From: DAOTXK01 sp034435395
GTDB taxonomy: Bacteria > Chloroflexota > Anaerolineae > Aggregatilineales > Ch27
Direction of reading: 5' to 3'
DNA length: 9,632 nt
Assembly (NCBI GenBank): GCA_034435395.1
Contig: DAOTXK010000223.1
Span: 1-9,632, forward strand
Positions 1 through 6,499 of the stretch are shown here, piece after piece (positions within the stretch are counted from its first letter, which is position 1; the number at the start of each line of letters is the position of its first letter). Position numbers and translations under genes: made by a program. Below the pieces are notes generated by a model, which ran no database searches, was not told where the DNA came from, and was given only the letters and a program-made list of their open reading frames with translations.

Positions 1-256
1 CGCGCTCGCTCTTACTCTCCGCCGAGATGGTGAGCACGTCGCCGCTGACGTTGATGTTGATGTCCTCTTCCTTCACGCCCGGCACGGCGGTCCGGACGAT
101 CACGTTTTTGTCGTCGCTGCTGATGTCCAGCGCCAGCCAGTTTTCGTCCGCCGTGTCCAGCAGGCGGTCGGAGGGCATCAGGCTTCGCTCCATGGCGTCC
201 AGCATCCGGCGCATCTCCCGGAAGGGATTCCAATCGTAACGTGTCAGGTAGCCCAT
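1..256 (-). CDS. Hsp20/alpha-crystallin small heat-shock protein (N-terminal part, cut by left edge)
   Basis: Small heat-shock proteins are ATP-independent cytoplasmic holdases that bind unfolding proteins. The visible 85 residues begin MGYLTRYDWNPFREMRRML, the typical WxPFxEM opening of bacterial Hsp20 N-terminal arms. The start of the alpha-crystallin domain follows from about residue 40, including AVPGVKEEDININV and SGDVLTISAE, which are the conserved A-x-PGv-k-eDI and l-tI-ae strands. The C-terminal half, including the A-x-x-x-n-GvL motif, lies beyond position 1. I chose the ATG at 254-256 because a strong AGGAGGT (262-268) sits 5 nt upstream. A nearer ATG at 258-260 is out of frame, almost touches the ribosome site and encodes a non-homologous product. 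No CIRCE-type inverted repeat is visible upstream. Family assignment is firm; subgroup is not determinable. Confidence 0.93.
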   Translation of the reverse strand, partial: MGYLTRYDWNPFREMRRMLDAMERSLMPSDRLLDTADENWLALDISSDDKNVIVRTAVPGVKEEDININVSGDVLTISAESKSER

Positions 257-416
257 ACATGACCTCCTTCCGATTCCAATATTTGTTTTCCGGTGATCCT
301 ATTGAACAACGGGGACGTTAGAAGAAGATCAAAGGAACATCAGAATCGCGTAAATTTGTGGGGGGACAGCCTTCCAGCCAGTCGCTGCCCGTCAGGGCGT
401 CCTGATCGGTCTGGTC
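257..416 (-). other. Hsp20 upstream region, locally AT-rich, no gene
   Basis: This gene-free stretch holds an AT-rich patch (about 270-360) that stands out from the GC-rich surroundings and is the likely site of the hsp20 promoter. A weak candidate on the minus strand is TTGTTC (304-309) with AAATAT (279-284), but the 19-nt spacer is longer than ideal. A short palindrome, TCAGG-GCGT-CCTGA (392-405), could form a 5-bp hairpin but has no T-tract. An open frame on the plus strand crossing this region shows no recognisable protein and no ribosome site. Confidence 0.4.
262..268 (-). promoter_or_regulatory. Strong Shine-Dalgarno of hsp20
   Basis: The minus strand reads AGGAGGT, a near-perfect match to the anti-SD sequence, 5 nt before the ATG at 254-256. 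It is the strongest ribosome site in the window and decides the hsp20 start against the overlapping out-of-frame ATG at 258-260. Confidence 0.8.
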
Positions 417-473
417 TCACCCGATCCGGACCCGGCTGCCAGAGGGCGTCTTCTCGACCTCCAGGCGGGCGGG
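417..473 (-). pseudogene. Orphan duplicate of the sbcC 3' end
   Basis: These 57 bp match the last 57 bp of the sbcC gene at 736-792, with four mismatches by eye. Read on the minus strand the segment encodes PARLEVEKTPSGSRVRIG and then TGA. The true SbcC end is PARLEVEKMPSGSRVRIA and then TGA. Two of the four differences are synonymous, and the reading frame and stop are kept. It lies just downstream of the DUF2283 stop (493-495), in a different frame from that gene, and has no start of its own. It is therefore a remnant or duplicated end rather than a gene. Similarity stops abruptly on the sbcC-interior side (474 and beyond compared with 793 and beyond). Confidence 0.85.
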
Positions 474-492
474 GGAGCGGTATCTGGCGGCC

Positions 493-720
493 TTAACGCT
501 GGCTGGCGTGTAAGACCGTATAGCCGATGATCTCGCCCTGGTAGTAGCGAATGATCACGTCATCGTCTGTCATTTCGCTGTCGGTGGCGACGCTTGGCTT
601 CCAGAAGTTGATGTAGAGCACATCGGCTTCGTTATCATACGACAGCCAGACATTTCCGTGTGGAGTTTCTCTCACGGTTGGCAGGAACCGCAGATATTCC
701 TGGACGTGAGCTACGGCCAT
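493..720 (-). CDS. DUF2283 domain-containing protein
   Basis: This is a 75-residue protein of the DUF2283 family, whose molecular function is unknown. Visible family features are the YDNEADVLYINF strand (about residues 28-39), an acidic SEMTDDDVIIRY segment (about 48-59) and the closing GEIIGYTVLHASQR, equivalent to the usual G-x-I-x-G-[IL]-x-[IV]-x-x-A-S-[KR]. DUF2283 proteins are sometimes paired with small DUF4258 proteins in toxin-antitoxin-like arrangements, but no such partner is visible here. The ATG at 718-720 is 15 bp after the sbcC stop with only a weak AAGG nearby, so it is probably co-transcribed with sbcC. It is bracketed by two copies of the sbcC tail (736-792 and 417-473), suggesting that it arrived by insertion or recombination. 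Confidence 0.85.
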   Translation of the reverse strand: MAVAHVQEYLRFLPTVRETPHGNVWLSYDNEADVLYINFWKPSVATDSEMTDDDVIIRYYQGEIIGYTVLHASQR

Positions 721-735
721 AGCTGTACCTTAACG

Positions 736-3300
736 TCACGCGATCCGGACCCGGCTGCCGGAGGGCATCTTCTCAACCTCCAGGCGGGCGGGAAAGGCGT
801 CGCGCAGGTCATCGAGGTGGGTGATTACCAGGATCAGGTCGAAGTCGGCGGCGATGGCGTTGATGGCCTCCACCAGCCGCTCGCGCCCGCTGGCATCCTG
901 CGTGCCGAAGCCCTCGTCGATGAACAAGGCTCGCAGGCGCGCCCCGGCGCGACGGGCCAGCAGGCGGCTCAGGGCAATGCGCACCGCAAAATCGATGCGA
1001 AAGGCTTCTCCGCCGCTGTAGAGGGCGTAGTCCCGCTCTCCGGCCTCGTCGGCGATGGCGATATCCAGCGTCTCGGCCAGCTCGCCGCTAACTTTCTCCC
1101 GCTGCGTGCTGAAGCGGAGCCGCATCCGCCCGTCAGTCATGCGGGCCAGGATGTCGTTGGCGGCGTCCTCCAGTTCCGGGATGGCGGCTTCGATGATCAT
1201 GGCCGGGATGCCGTTTTTGCCGAAGGCGTCGCGCAGGGCGGCGTAAATGTTCCCCTGTTCGAGCAGCTCCTCCCGCCGTTGAAGCAGCGACTGGCGGCGC
1301 TGGCGGGCGGTTTCCAGGGCGGCGAGGGCCTGCTGGGCGCGGGCGCGCCTCTCCGCCGCCATCTGCCGATCCGCCCGACGCTCGCGGGCCTCGTCGTAGC
1401 GGCGGTTGGCCTCCGCCACCAGCGCCCTGAGCCGTTCCACGTCCCCCATCAATTGATCGCGGGCGGACTGGTCCTCCTGCCGGGCGCGGCGCAGGCGCTC
1501 CAGCCGTCGGTGGGTGGCCGCCAGCGCTTCCTGCGCCTCCGGGAGCGAGTCGAGCGCGATCTGCAATTCCTGCTGGTGACGTTCATAGGCGCGATAGGCT
1601 TCCAGGTCCTCGCGGGCGGCGGCGTGGGCGGACCGGTCGTAGCCCAGGGCGTCGATCTCCTCCTGGAGGGCGGCCAGTTGCGCCCGCGCTTCCTGGGCAT
1701 AGGCTGCCGCCGTCAGGGCCGCTTCGATGCTGTCCAGAGCGGCGCGGGCCTCGGACAGGCGCGCTTCGGCGGCGCGGGCCGCCTCCTGCCGGGCGCGGAG
1801 CTGGCCCAGGCGCTCCCGCAGCGAATCCAGCCGGCGCAGTTCGGGCGTCAGGGCGGTGATCTGCACCTGATGCCCCTCGATGGCGGCGCGGATATCTTCC
1901 AGGCGGGCCAGATTATCCCGGAACTGGTCGCCGCGCGCCGTGCCCTCATCCTGATACCGCGCGATCAGGGCGGCCCGCTGCTGAGGGGAAAGCGGCTGCT
2001 GGCAGGTGGGGCAGACGGCCGAGTCCGGGGCGGCGGCGCTGAGGGCGTCCAGGCGGGCTTTGAGGGCGTTCATCTCCTCGCGCAGGGCGCGGTTGGTGCT
2101 GCGCAGGACGGCGGCTTCCTCGTGGAGGGCGCTCACCGCGTCGCGCAGGCGGTCGCGCTCGGCTTCCTGGGCGTCCAGGGCGCGGATTTCCACCTCCAAC
2201 CCCTCCAGTTCGGCGGCAATGGCCCCGGCGTCGGCGGTGAGCCGTTCCAGTTCCTCGATGGCACCCCGGTGATCGCTGGCCTGGGCTTCCAGCGCCGCCT
2301 GGGCCGAGGCGATCTGGCTTTCCAGGGCGTGGCGGCGGGACTCGGCGTCTTGCAGGTCCATCAGCCTGTCGCTGAGGGTCTGGTCGGCGGTGCGGGCGGC
2401 TTCCAGCGTGGCGTACCCCGCCTCGATGGATTCGCGCCGGGCGATGACGGCCTGGTAGGCGGCCAAACGCTCGCCCTGGCGCTCGGCTTCGGCCAGCAAG
2501 ACTCGCTCATCGCCCTCGTAATCGCGCAGCCGACGCTCCAGCTCGGCCAGGCGGTCGGAGGCCGATCGCAGCCGGGCCGGGGCATCGGCGACCTCCTCGT
2601 AGCGGGCTTCGGCGGCCTGAAGCGCTGCCTCGGCCTCGATGTATTCGGCTTCGGCGGCCTGGAGGTCGCGCTCCAGGGCGGACTGGCGGGCCAGCTCGGC
2701 ATCGATCTCAGTCAGGCGGCCCTCGATGTTGTTCAGCGCCGTCTCGATCTCGCGCAGGTGGCGCTTGGCCTGGTCCTCATAGACGCGCCAGGTGTCCAGG
2801 CCCAGGATATCCGCCAGGATTTGTTTGCGCTGGGCGGGCGTCTTGACGGTGAAGGCGTCGGCCTTGCCCTGCTGGAGAAAGGCGCTGTGGACGAACGTCT
2901 CGTAATCCAGGCGCAACAACGTGTCGAGGCGGGCCTGCGTCTCGCGGATGGAGGGGCCGCTGATCTCCCGGAAGCCGCCAGTGAGACCCTCCTCCCAGAT
3001 GAACAGGCTGAGCTGACCCTGGCGGCGCTTGCGGTCCCGCTGGCGGGCCACGCGGTATAACACGCCCTCCTGCTCGAAGTCCAGCTCGACGCTCATCTCG
3101 TCCGCGCCGAGGGTGATCAGGTCCTGGTCGGTGCGGCCACGCGCCCGGCCCCACAGCGCCCAGGTGATGGCGTCCAGCAGGGAGGATTTGCCCGCCCCGT
3201 TGGGGCCGCTGAGGCAGGCCAGGTGCAACCCGGCGAAAGGGATGGGGTCCGGGGCGCGGTAGGGCAGGAAATTGCGGAGGGTCAGTCGGACAGGCAGCAT
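736..3300 (-). CDS. sbcC: SbcC/Rad50 ATPase subunit of the SbcCD nuclease
   Basis: SbcC is the SMC-like ATPase that, with SbcD, opens hairpins and trims protein-blocked or broken DNA ends. The 854-residue product shows the family layout in order: N-terminal MLPVRLTLRNFLPYR; Walker A GPNGAGKSS (32-40); Q-loop FLQQG (141-145); a first long coiled coil rich in Ala, Glu, Arg and Leu (about 180-425); zinc hook CPTC (Cys430, Cys433); a second coiled coil (about 440-690); ABC signature YSGGEAF (761-767); Walker B with FIDEG (793-797) followed by FGTQD. It is shorter than E. coli SbcC but within the range of compact Rad50-like proteins. The ATG at 3298-3300 gives the correct N-terminus. It lacks a clear Shine-Dalgarno, and a heptamer repeat array ends 13 bp upstream. 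The partner sbcD is about 5.6 kb away rather than adjacent. Confidence 0.97.
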   Translation of the reverse strand: MLPVRLTLRNFLPYRAPDPIPFAGLHLACLSGPNGAGKSSLLDAITWALWGRARGRTDQDLITLGADEMSVELDFEQEGVLYRVARQRDRKRRQGQLSLFIWEEGLTGGFREISGPSIRETQARLDTLLRLDYETFVHSAFLQQGKADAFTVKTPAQRKQILADILGLDTWRVYEDQAKRHLREIETALNNIEGRLTEIDAELARQSALERDLQAAEAEYIEAEAALQAAEARYEEVADAPARLRSASDRLAELERRLRDYEGDERVLLAEAERQGERLAAYQAVIARRESIEAGYATLEAARTADQTLSDRLMDLQDAESRRHALESQIASAQAALEAQASDHRGAIEELERLTADAGAIAAELEGLEVEIRALDAQEAERDRLRDAVSALHEEAAVLRSTNRALREEMNALKARLDALSAAAPDSAVCPTCQQPLSPQQRAALIARYQDEGTARGDQFRDNLARLEDIRAAIEGHQVQITALTPELRRLDSLRERLGQLRARQEAARAAEARLSEARAALDSIEAALTAAAYAQEARAQLAALQEEIDALGYDRSAHAAAREDLEAYRAYERHQQELQIALDSLPEAQEALAATHRRLERLRRARQEDQSARDQLMGDVERLRALVAEANRRYDEARERRADRQMAAERRARAQQALAALETARQRRQSLLQRREELLEQGNIYAALRDAFGKNGIPAMIIEAAIPELEDAANDILARMTDGRMRLRFSTQREKVSGELAETLDIAIADEAGERDYALYSGGEAFRIDFAVRIALSRLLARRAGARLRALFIDEGFGTQDASGRERLVEAINAIAADFDLILVITHLDDLRDAFPARLEVEKMPSGSRVRIA

Positions 3301-3313
3301 GGATCAGAAGCTT

Positions 3314-3404
3314 TCAGCGGTCAGCGGTCAGCCGTCAGCGGTCAGCCGTCAGCGGTCAGCCGTCAGCGGTCAGCCGTCAGCGATCAGCCGTCAGCTGTCA
3401 GCCG
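3314..3404. repeat. Heptamer tandem repeat (13 units of TCAGCSG)
   Basis: Thirteen uninterrupted 7-bp units follow one another. The plus-strand consensus is TCAGCGG alternating with TCAGCCG, giving a 14-bp higher-order period. Variants near the right end are TCAGCGA (3377-3383) and TCAGCTG (3391-3397). The array ends 13 bp before the sbcC start codon, so it would lie in the 5' leader or promoter region of sbcC. On the sbcC-sense strand every unit carries TGA, and because 7 is not a multiple of 3 these stops fall in all three frames, so the array cannot be coding in that direction. Heptameric short tandem repeats are known in cyanobacteria and other bacteria; no function is assigned here. Confidence 0.95.
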
Positions 3405-3558
3405 GTCGGTGGCGCGGGCGGTGGTCAGAGCAGCGCGCACGGGGCGGCGTGGGGGATAGTGTAGATCGGGCGGGGCGATTGGGCGAGTCCGAGGGGGGAG
3501 AGACTCACGTCGCCAGGATGATGGGAAAAGGGGTCAGCATGAATCGGTCCTGGCAGAC
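3405..3558. other. Spacer between the Uma2 gene and the heptamer array
   Basis: This gene-free GC-rich spacer lies upstream of sbcC. A TACACT on the minus strand (around 3460) resembles a -10 element but has no matching -35 element. On the minus strand a short frame beginning ATGCTGACCCC follows the Uma2 stop, but it codes for only about 11 residues. No strong terminator hairpin was found. Confidence 0.35.
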
Positions 3559-4146
3559 TCAGGGCAGTGCAAACACCGCCGCCACCGGCAGCGCCAGGCC
3601 GGGGAACAGGTCGTTGGCCTCGATCTGCGCGTCGCCCGCGTAAACGCGGATGAGGGTCGGCTCGGCGCGACGGTAGACGTGCACCTCTCGGGTCGTGGTG
3701 TGGACCACCCACACCTGCTCCGATCCGGCGTTGAGGTAGTCGCGCACCCTGGCGATCAGCAGGGCGTCGTCCTGACCGGGGGAGGCGACCTCGACGGCCA
3801 GGTCCGGCGCGCCGGGGAAGGGAGCGTCGAAGTCGAAGTTCTCCGGGAGGCGCTCCTTACGGATGAAGGCCACGTCCGGGATGCGCGAGCCGCGAATGCC
3901 TTCGCCGGTTTCGGACAGGATGCAGTGCAGGCCGTCCGTCACCACGTAGCCAAGGTCATGTTTCTTAACGTAGGGTTTGAGCAAGTCATAGATATTATCG
4001 ACCACCAGAACGTGTAAAAATCCTGCGGCAGGCACCGGCACTAACTCCCCCTCCACGACCTCAAACCACTGATCGCCCGCGCTGCGGCGCAGCAGCTCTT
4101 CCGCCGTGAGCACTTTCTCCGCTGAAGGTGTGGTTGCCGTGGTCAT
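3559..4146 (-). CDS. Uma2 family (DUF820) endonuclease-like protein
   Basis: Uma2 proteins have a PD-(D/E)xK nuclease-like fold, are often present in many copies in cyanobacteria and Chloroflexota, and mostly lack a demonstrated role. The 195-residue product shows the family course: LTAEELLRRS (13-22), FEVVEGELV (28-36), RIPDVAFI (88-95, Asp91 the likely metal ligand), PDLAVEVASP (114-123, with Asp115 and Glu119), then RVRDYLNAGSEQVWVV (133-148). The usual VDP after the VW strand is VHT here, and the lysine often seen before the RDYL helix is absent, so nuclease activity is uncertain. I chose the ATG at 4144-4146, whose MTTATTPSAEKVLTAEELL matches typical starts. The frame stays open further upstream without family similarity. 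No partner gene is evident. Confidence 0.9.
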   Translation of the reverse strand: MTTATTPSAEKVLTAEELLRRSAGDQWFEVVEGELVPVPAAGFLHVLVVDNIYDLLKPYVKKHDLGYVVTDGLHCILSETGEGIRGSRIPDVAFIRKERLPENFDFDAPFPGAPDLAVEVASPGQDDALLIARVRDYLNAGSEQVWVVHTTTREVHVYRRAEPTLIRVYAGDAQIEANDLFPGLALPVAAVFALP

Positions 4147-4182
4147 CGTCTGGGCGCTCTCTCGCTTACAACCATTTCCGTT

Positions 4183-4213
4183 ATCATACCACATCCCGAT
4201 GCTCAAAAAACAA
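4183..4213 (-). promoter_or_regulatory. Candidate promoter of the Uma2 gene
   Basis: The minus strand has an extended -10 element, TGG followed by TATGAT (4183-4188), about 37 nt before the Uma2 ATG. Upstream is a T-rich stretch that includes TTTTTT (4205-4210, spacer 16) and TTGTTT (4208-4213, spacer 19), either of which could act as a poor -35. The -10 element is persuasive; the -35 is not. The T-rich stretch is also the tail of a possible terminator for the upstream gene. Confidence 0.4.
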
Positions 4214-4256
4214 ACCGGGGGACGTCCGCCCGCTCGTCGCGAACGCCGCCCCCCGG
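4205..4256 (-). terminator. Possible intrinsic terminator after the DsrE gene
   Basis: On the minus strand a perfect 7-bp stem, CCGGGGG (4250-4256) with CCCCCGG (4215-4221), is followed at once by TTTGTTTTTT (4205-4214). The 28-nt loop is long but contains a self-complementary TCGCGA core. Stem strength and T-tract fit a rho-independent terminator for the gene at 4335-4691; the loop length is the weak point. Confidence 0.45.
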
Positions 4257-4334
4257 CCCGTCCGGGCGACCACCGGCCGCCCAGGCTGCCACTCAACTGA
4301 TGGGCGAGCGCCGCCCGCCCTTGCGACAGTCCCT

Positions 4335-4691
4335 TCAGAGCGTGATCACCTTGTCGGCGCGCCACTGGGCCTCGATGATGTCGGTCATGCTGACCACCAG
4401 CCCGATTCGCACCCGGTCCTTCAGCCCGAAGAACTCCAGGCAGGTGCTGCACACGATCAGGTAAACGCCTTTGTCGCTCAGGGCGCGGAGCGGGTTCAGC
4501 ACCGGCGACCCCTCGCAGACCAGTTTCACGCCGTCGGTGTAAAAGCAGATGGCGGCGGGCAGCATGTCCGACTCGGCGAGGAGCTGGAAGTATTTGCCCG
4601 CCAGCAACCGGGTCAGTTCGGGATCGGCATTGCCGATGCCGTCGCGGGTGACCTGGATCAGAATGGCGGGCTTATCCACAGGGGTTGTCAT
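4335..4691 (-). CDS. DsrE-family protein, YedF C-terminal type
   Basis: The 118-residue protein matches the C-terminal DsrE/DsrF-like domain of YedF, annotated as a sulfurtransferase-like selenium metabolism protein. Recognisable family segments are RDGIGNADPELTRLLAGKYF (16-35), LPAAICFYTDGVKLVCEGS (44-62), a conserved Cys pair in VCSTCLEFFGLKD (Cys81 and Cys84), and the closing MTDIIEAQWRADKVITL. Full-length YedF carries an N-terminal TusA/SirA domain; here there is none and no tusA gene is nearby. DsrE-fold proteins commonly act in sulfur or selenium transfer through cysteines, but the actual role is unknown. The ATG at 4689-4691 is supported by AGGAG 8 nt upstream. The open frame extends to 4940 without homology. 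It is probably its own transcription unit. Confidence 0.88.
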   Translation of the reverse strand: MTTPVDKPAILIQVTRDGIGNADPELTRLLAGKYFQLLAESDMLPAAICFYTDGVKLVCEGSPVLNPLRALSDKGVYLIVCSTCLEFFGLKDRVRIGLVVSMTDIIEAQWRADKVITL

Positions 4692-4760
4692 AAGGTTCTC
4701 TCCTGACAGGGAAAAACGGCGCATGGTCGGCGCGGGCGGGGACAACCGGGGAGCAAGACC

Positions 4761-4778
4761 GGCTGGCCCGCGCCAGCC
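4761..4778. other. Perfect 7-bp GC hairpin between the YfhO-like and DsrE genes
   Basis: GGCTGGC (4761-4767) and GCCAGCC (4772-4778) form a perfect stem around a 4-nt loop. On the minus strand it lies 70 bp before the DsrE start and about 90 bp after the membrane-protein stop. There is no T-tract, so it may be a weak terminator or a structured leader. A TAGAAT on the minus strand (4786-4791) just upstream resembles a -10 element for the DsrE gene, but I see no good -35. Confidence 0.45.
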
Positions 4779-4824
4779 ACCCGCCATTCTACCGCAGCAC
4801 GCTGGCGCGCAGGGACCGCTCCAG

Positions 4825-4879
4825 AGGCCAGGAGGCTGGGAGGCCAGGAGGCCAGGAGGCCGGGAGGCTAGAGGCCAGG
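4825..4879. repeat. 8-bp minisatellite (AGGCCAGG) at the 3' end of the membrane-protein gene
   Basis: Seven consecutive units of about 8 bp: AGGCCAGG at 4825, 4841, 4849 and 4872; variants AGGCTGGG (4833) and AGGCCGGG (4857); and a 7-bp unit AGGCTAG (4865-4871). The array is bracketed by an 11-bp direct repeat, GACCGCTCCAG, at 4814-4824 and 4884-4894. The stop codon of the adjoining gene (4868-4870) is created inside the degenerate 7-bp unit, so the array overlaps its last codons. Confidence 0.92.
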
Positions 4880-6499
4880 AAGCGACCGCTCCAGCCGCCG
4901 CCGGAGGGGGCGATCCGCGCCCAGCAGGTAGAGGATGCAAAAGGCCCAGGTCAGCAGGGTGAGGAGACCGCCCAGGTAAACCAGCGGCGGGCGGTAGGCG
5001 AGGACGACCTCATGGGGCTGGCCGTCCGGGGGCAGGATCACGCCGATCTGCCCGCCGACCGATTCGAGCGGGGCCGGTTCCCCATCCACCCGGACCAACC
5101 AGCCGGGATAGGCCCGCTCCTGGGCGGTGATCACCAGCGGCGACTGGTCATCCGCCTGAACGCCCAGCACCACCGTGTCCGGGGCGCGGTCGCGGATGGC
5201 GACGGGCGTGGTCAGGGCGGGGTCCAGCTCGCTGGCGATGAGCGTCTGGATGACGCCCAGGGGGATGGCGTAGGCATAACTGAGGGTCGGGGCCACCCGC
5301 TGCCAGAGGCAATGGTGCTCGTCGACCGGCTGGGGGCTGTCCGGGATGGGGACGTACCCCGCTTGACGCATCACCAGCCGACCGGGGTCATCCCATACCA
5401 GGCCGTAGGCTGGCGGGGACTGGGTCAGGTCGAAGTTGCCGACCGTCCACAGCCGGGGGCGCGGGAAGTAGTCAGCCTCGACGTTAAACAGCCGGATCTT
5501 GTGCGTCAGGAAGGGGATGACGGCGTCGTAGCCGGGGCGGTAGACGGTCAGCTCCTGGGCGGGGAACCGCGCCCGCAGCCAGGACAGGCAGATGTCGTCG
5601 TAGACGTTGACGCCGATGGTGCCGGCGAAATCGCGCCATTGGGCGTTGACCTGGCGGGCCGCTGCGCCGCTGGCGAACACCAGCCCCAGCGCCAGGCCAT
5701 AACTCAGGGCACGCCGTCCGAGCCAGCCCAGGGCGGCGACCGGGCGGACGGGCGCGATCAGGGCGCGCAGCAGGGCATCGGCGCGCATGGCCAGCAGGAC
5801 GCCGATCCAGAAAGAAGCCACGGCCAGCGCCCGCCCCACGAACCGCCACTGGCCCAGCAGCGGCACGTGCTGGTAGAGCCAGATGATGGCGGGGTTCCCG
5901 CCCGCGCCCCACAGCGTGCAGATGCCGATCATGAGGGCGGCGGGCAGCCACACCCGCCAGCCTTCCCGCATCCCTGGCCGGTGCAGGAAGGGCCAGATCG
6001 GCGGGACGACCACGAACAGCAGGAGGACGAACCAGGGCGGCGTGATGAAGCTGTAGTAAAACTGGACCGCGCCGGGGGCGGTCCCGTCTAGGTATTGCTG
6101 GAGGCTCCCGTCGTAAAACTGGCGGATCACGGCCCTCAGGTCGGCGACCTCGCCGCCGCTCACCACGTCCGGGTGGCCGCCGATGTGCCCTCGCTGGAGC
6201 CAGATCGGCAGGAAGGTGACCGCGCTCAGGCCGAGGGTCAGCGCCGCCGCCAGCGCCAGCCGCCGCAGGGCGGGCCAGTCGAGGCGCGCCGGCCAGGTCC
6301 GGGCGCGGGGATGGACGAGGTGGGCCAGGGCCAGCAGGCCCATGGACAGCAGCATGGGCAGCGTATACCAGATATTGCCCGCCCAGAACATCAGCGTGAA
6401 GGCGACGGCGGTCAGGACGGGCGGCCAGCGGCGATGCGGCACCCGCAGCGTGGCCACCGTCCCGGCGATGATCCAGGGCATGTAGGCCTGGCTGGTGCC
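4868..6499 (-). pseudogene. YfhO-like polytopic membrane protein, 3' part after frameshift
   Basis: This frame continues the protein that begins at 7251. Homology-like sequence resumes at 6499 with GTSQAYMPWIIAG, directly after the YYQ of the upstream frame. It runs 543 residues with several hydrophobic segments: GTVATL, LTAVAFTLMFWAGNIWYTLP, LALAAALTLGLSAVTFLP, WFVLLLFVVVPPIWPFL, WLPAALMIGICTLWG and a SYGLALGLVFASG helix. A large extracytoplasmic domain (about 230 residues) follows, with AYPGWLVRVDGEPAP and a lPpdGqphevvLaYRP segment, then a last helix LGGLLTLLTWAFCILYLLG. The YPGW-x-V-x-VDG ending is characteristic of YfhO-like membrane proteins linked to surface-glycan glycosylation. An in-frame ATG at 6481 could restart translation. 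The open frame extends to 6832, but its first 111 codons are the wrong-frame shadow of the upstream part. The C-terminus ends inside a minisatellite. Confidence 0.8.

Noticed and set aside
257..416. CIRCE or other heat-shock operator upstream of hsp20
   Set aside because: No TTAGCACTC/GAGTGCTAA-type inverted repeat is present in the leader.
293..496. Plus-strand 67-codon frame upstream of hsp20
   Set aside because: It crosses the antisense of the duplicated sbcC tail and an AT-rich promoter-like patch, and has no similarity to any family I recognise.
493..720. DUF2283 as an antitoxin in a toxin-antitoxin pair
   Set aside because: No small partner gene lies on either side: upstream is sbcC and downstream only the sbcC tail remnant.
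658..3060. Plus-strand open frame of 800 codons opposite sbcC
   Set aside because: It is fully antisense to a well-supported SbcC with all ATPase motifs. Its Gly/Gln/Ala/Leu-rich sequence has no domain and arises from GC-rich codon bias.
3311..3405. CRISPR array
   Set aside because: The units are 7 bp and contiguous with no spacers; no cas gene is nearby.
3223..3643. Plus-strand frames encoding SAVSGQPSAVSRQR-like repeats
   Set aside because: The peptide repeat is only the translation of the 7-bp DNA array; the same pattern appears in more than one frame, and nothing on either side is protein-like.
3559..4146. Uma2 as the core of a new defence system with SbcC
   Set aside because: Uma2 genes are common scattered singletons. 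The heptamer array and a spacer separate it from sbcC, and no conserved partner is visible.
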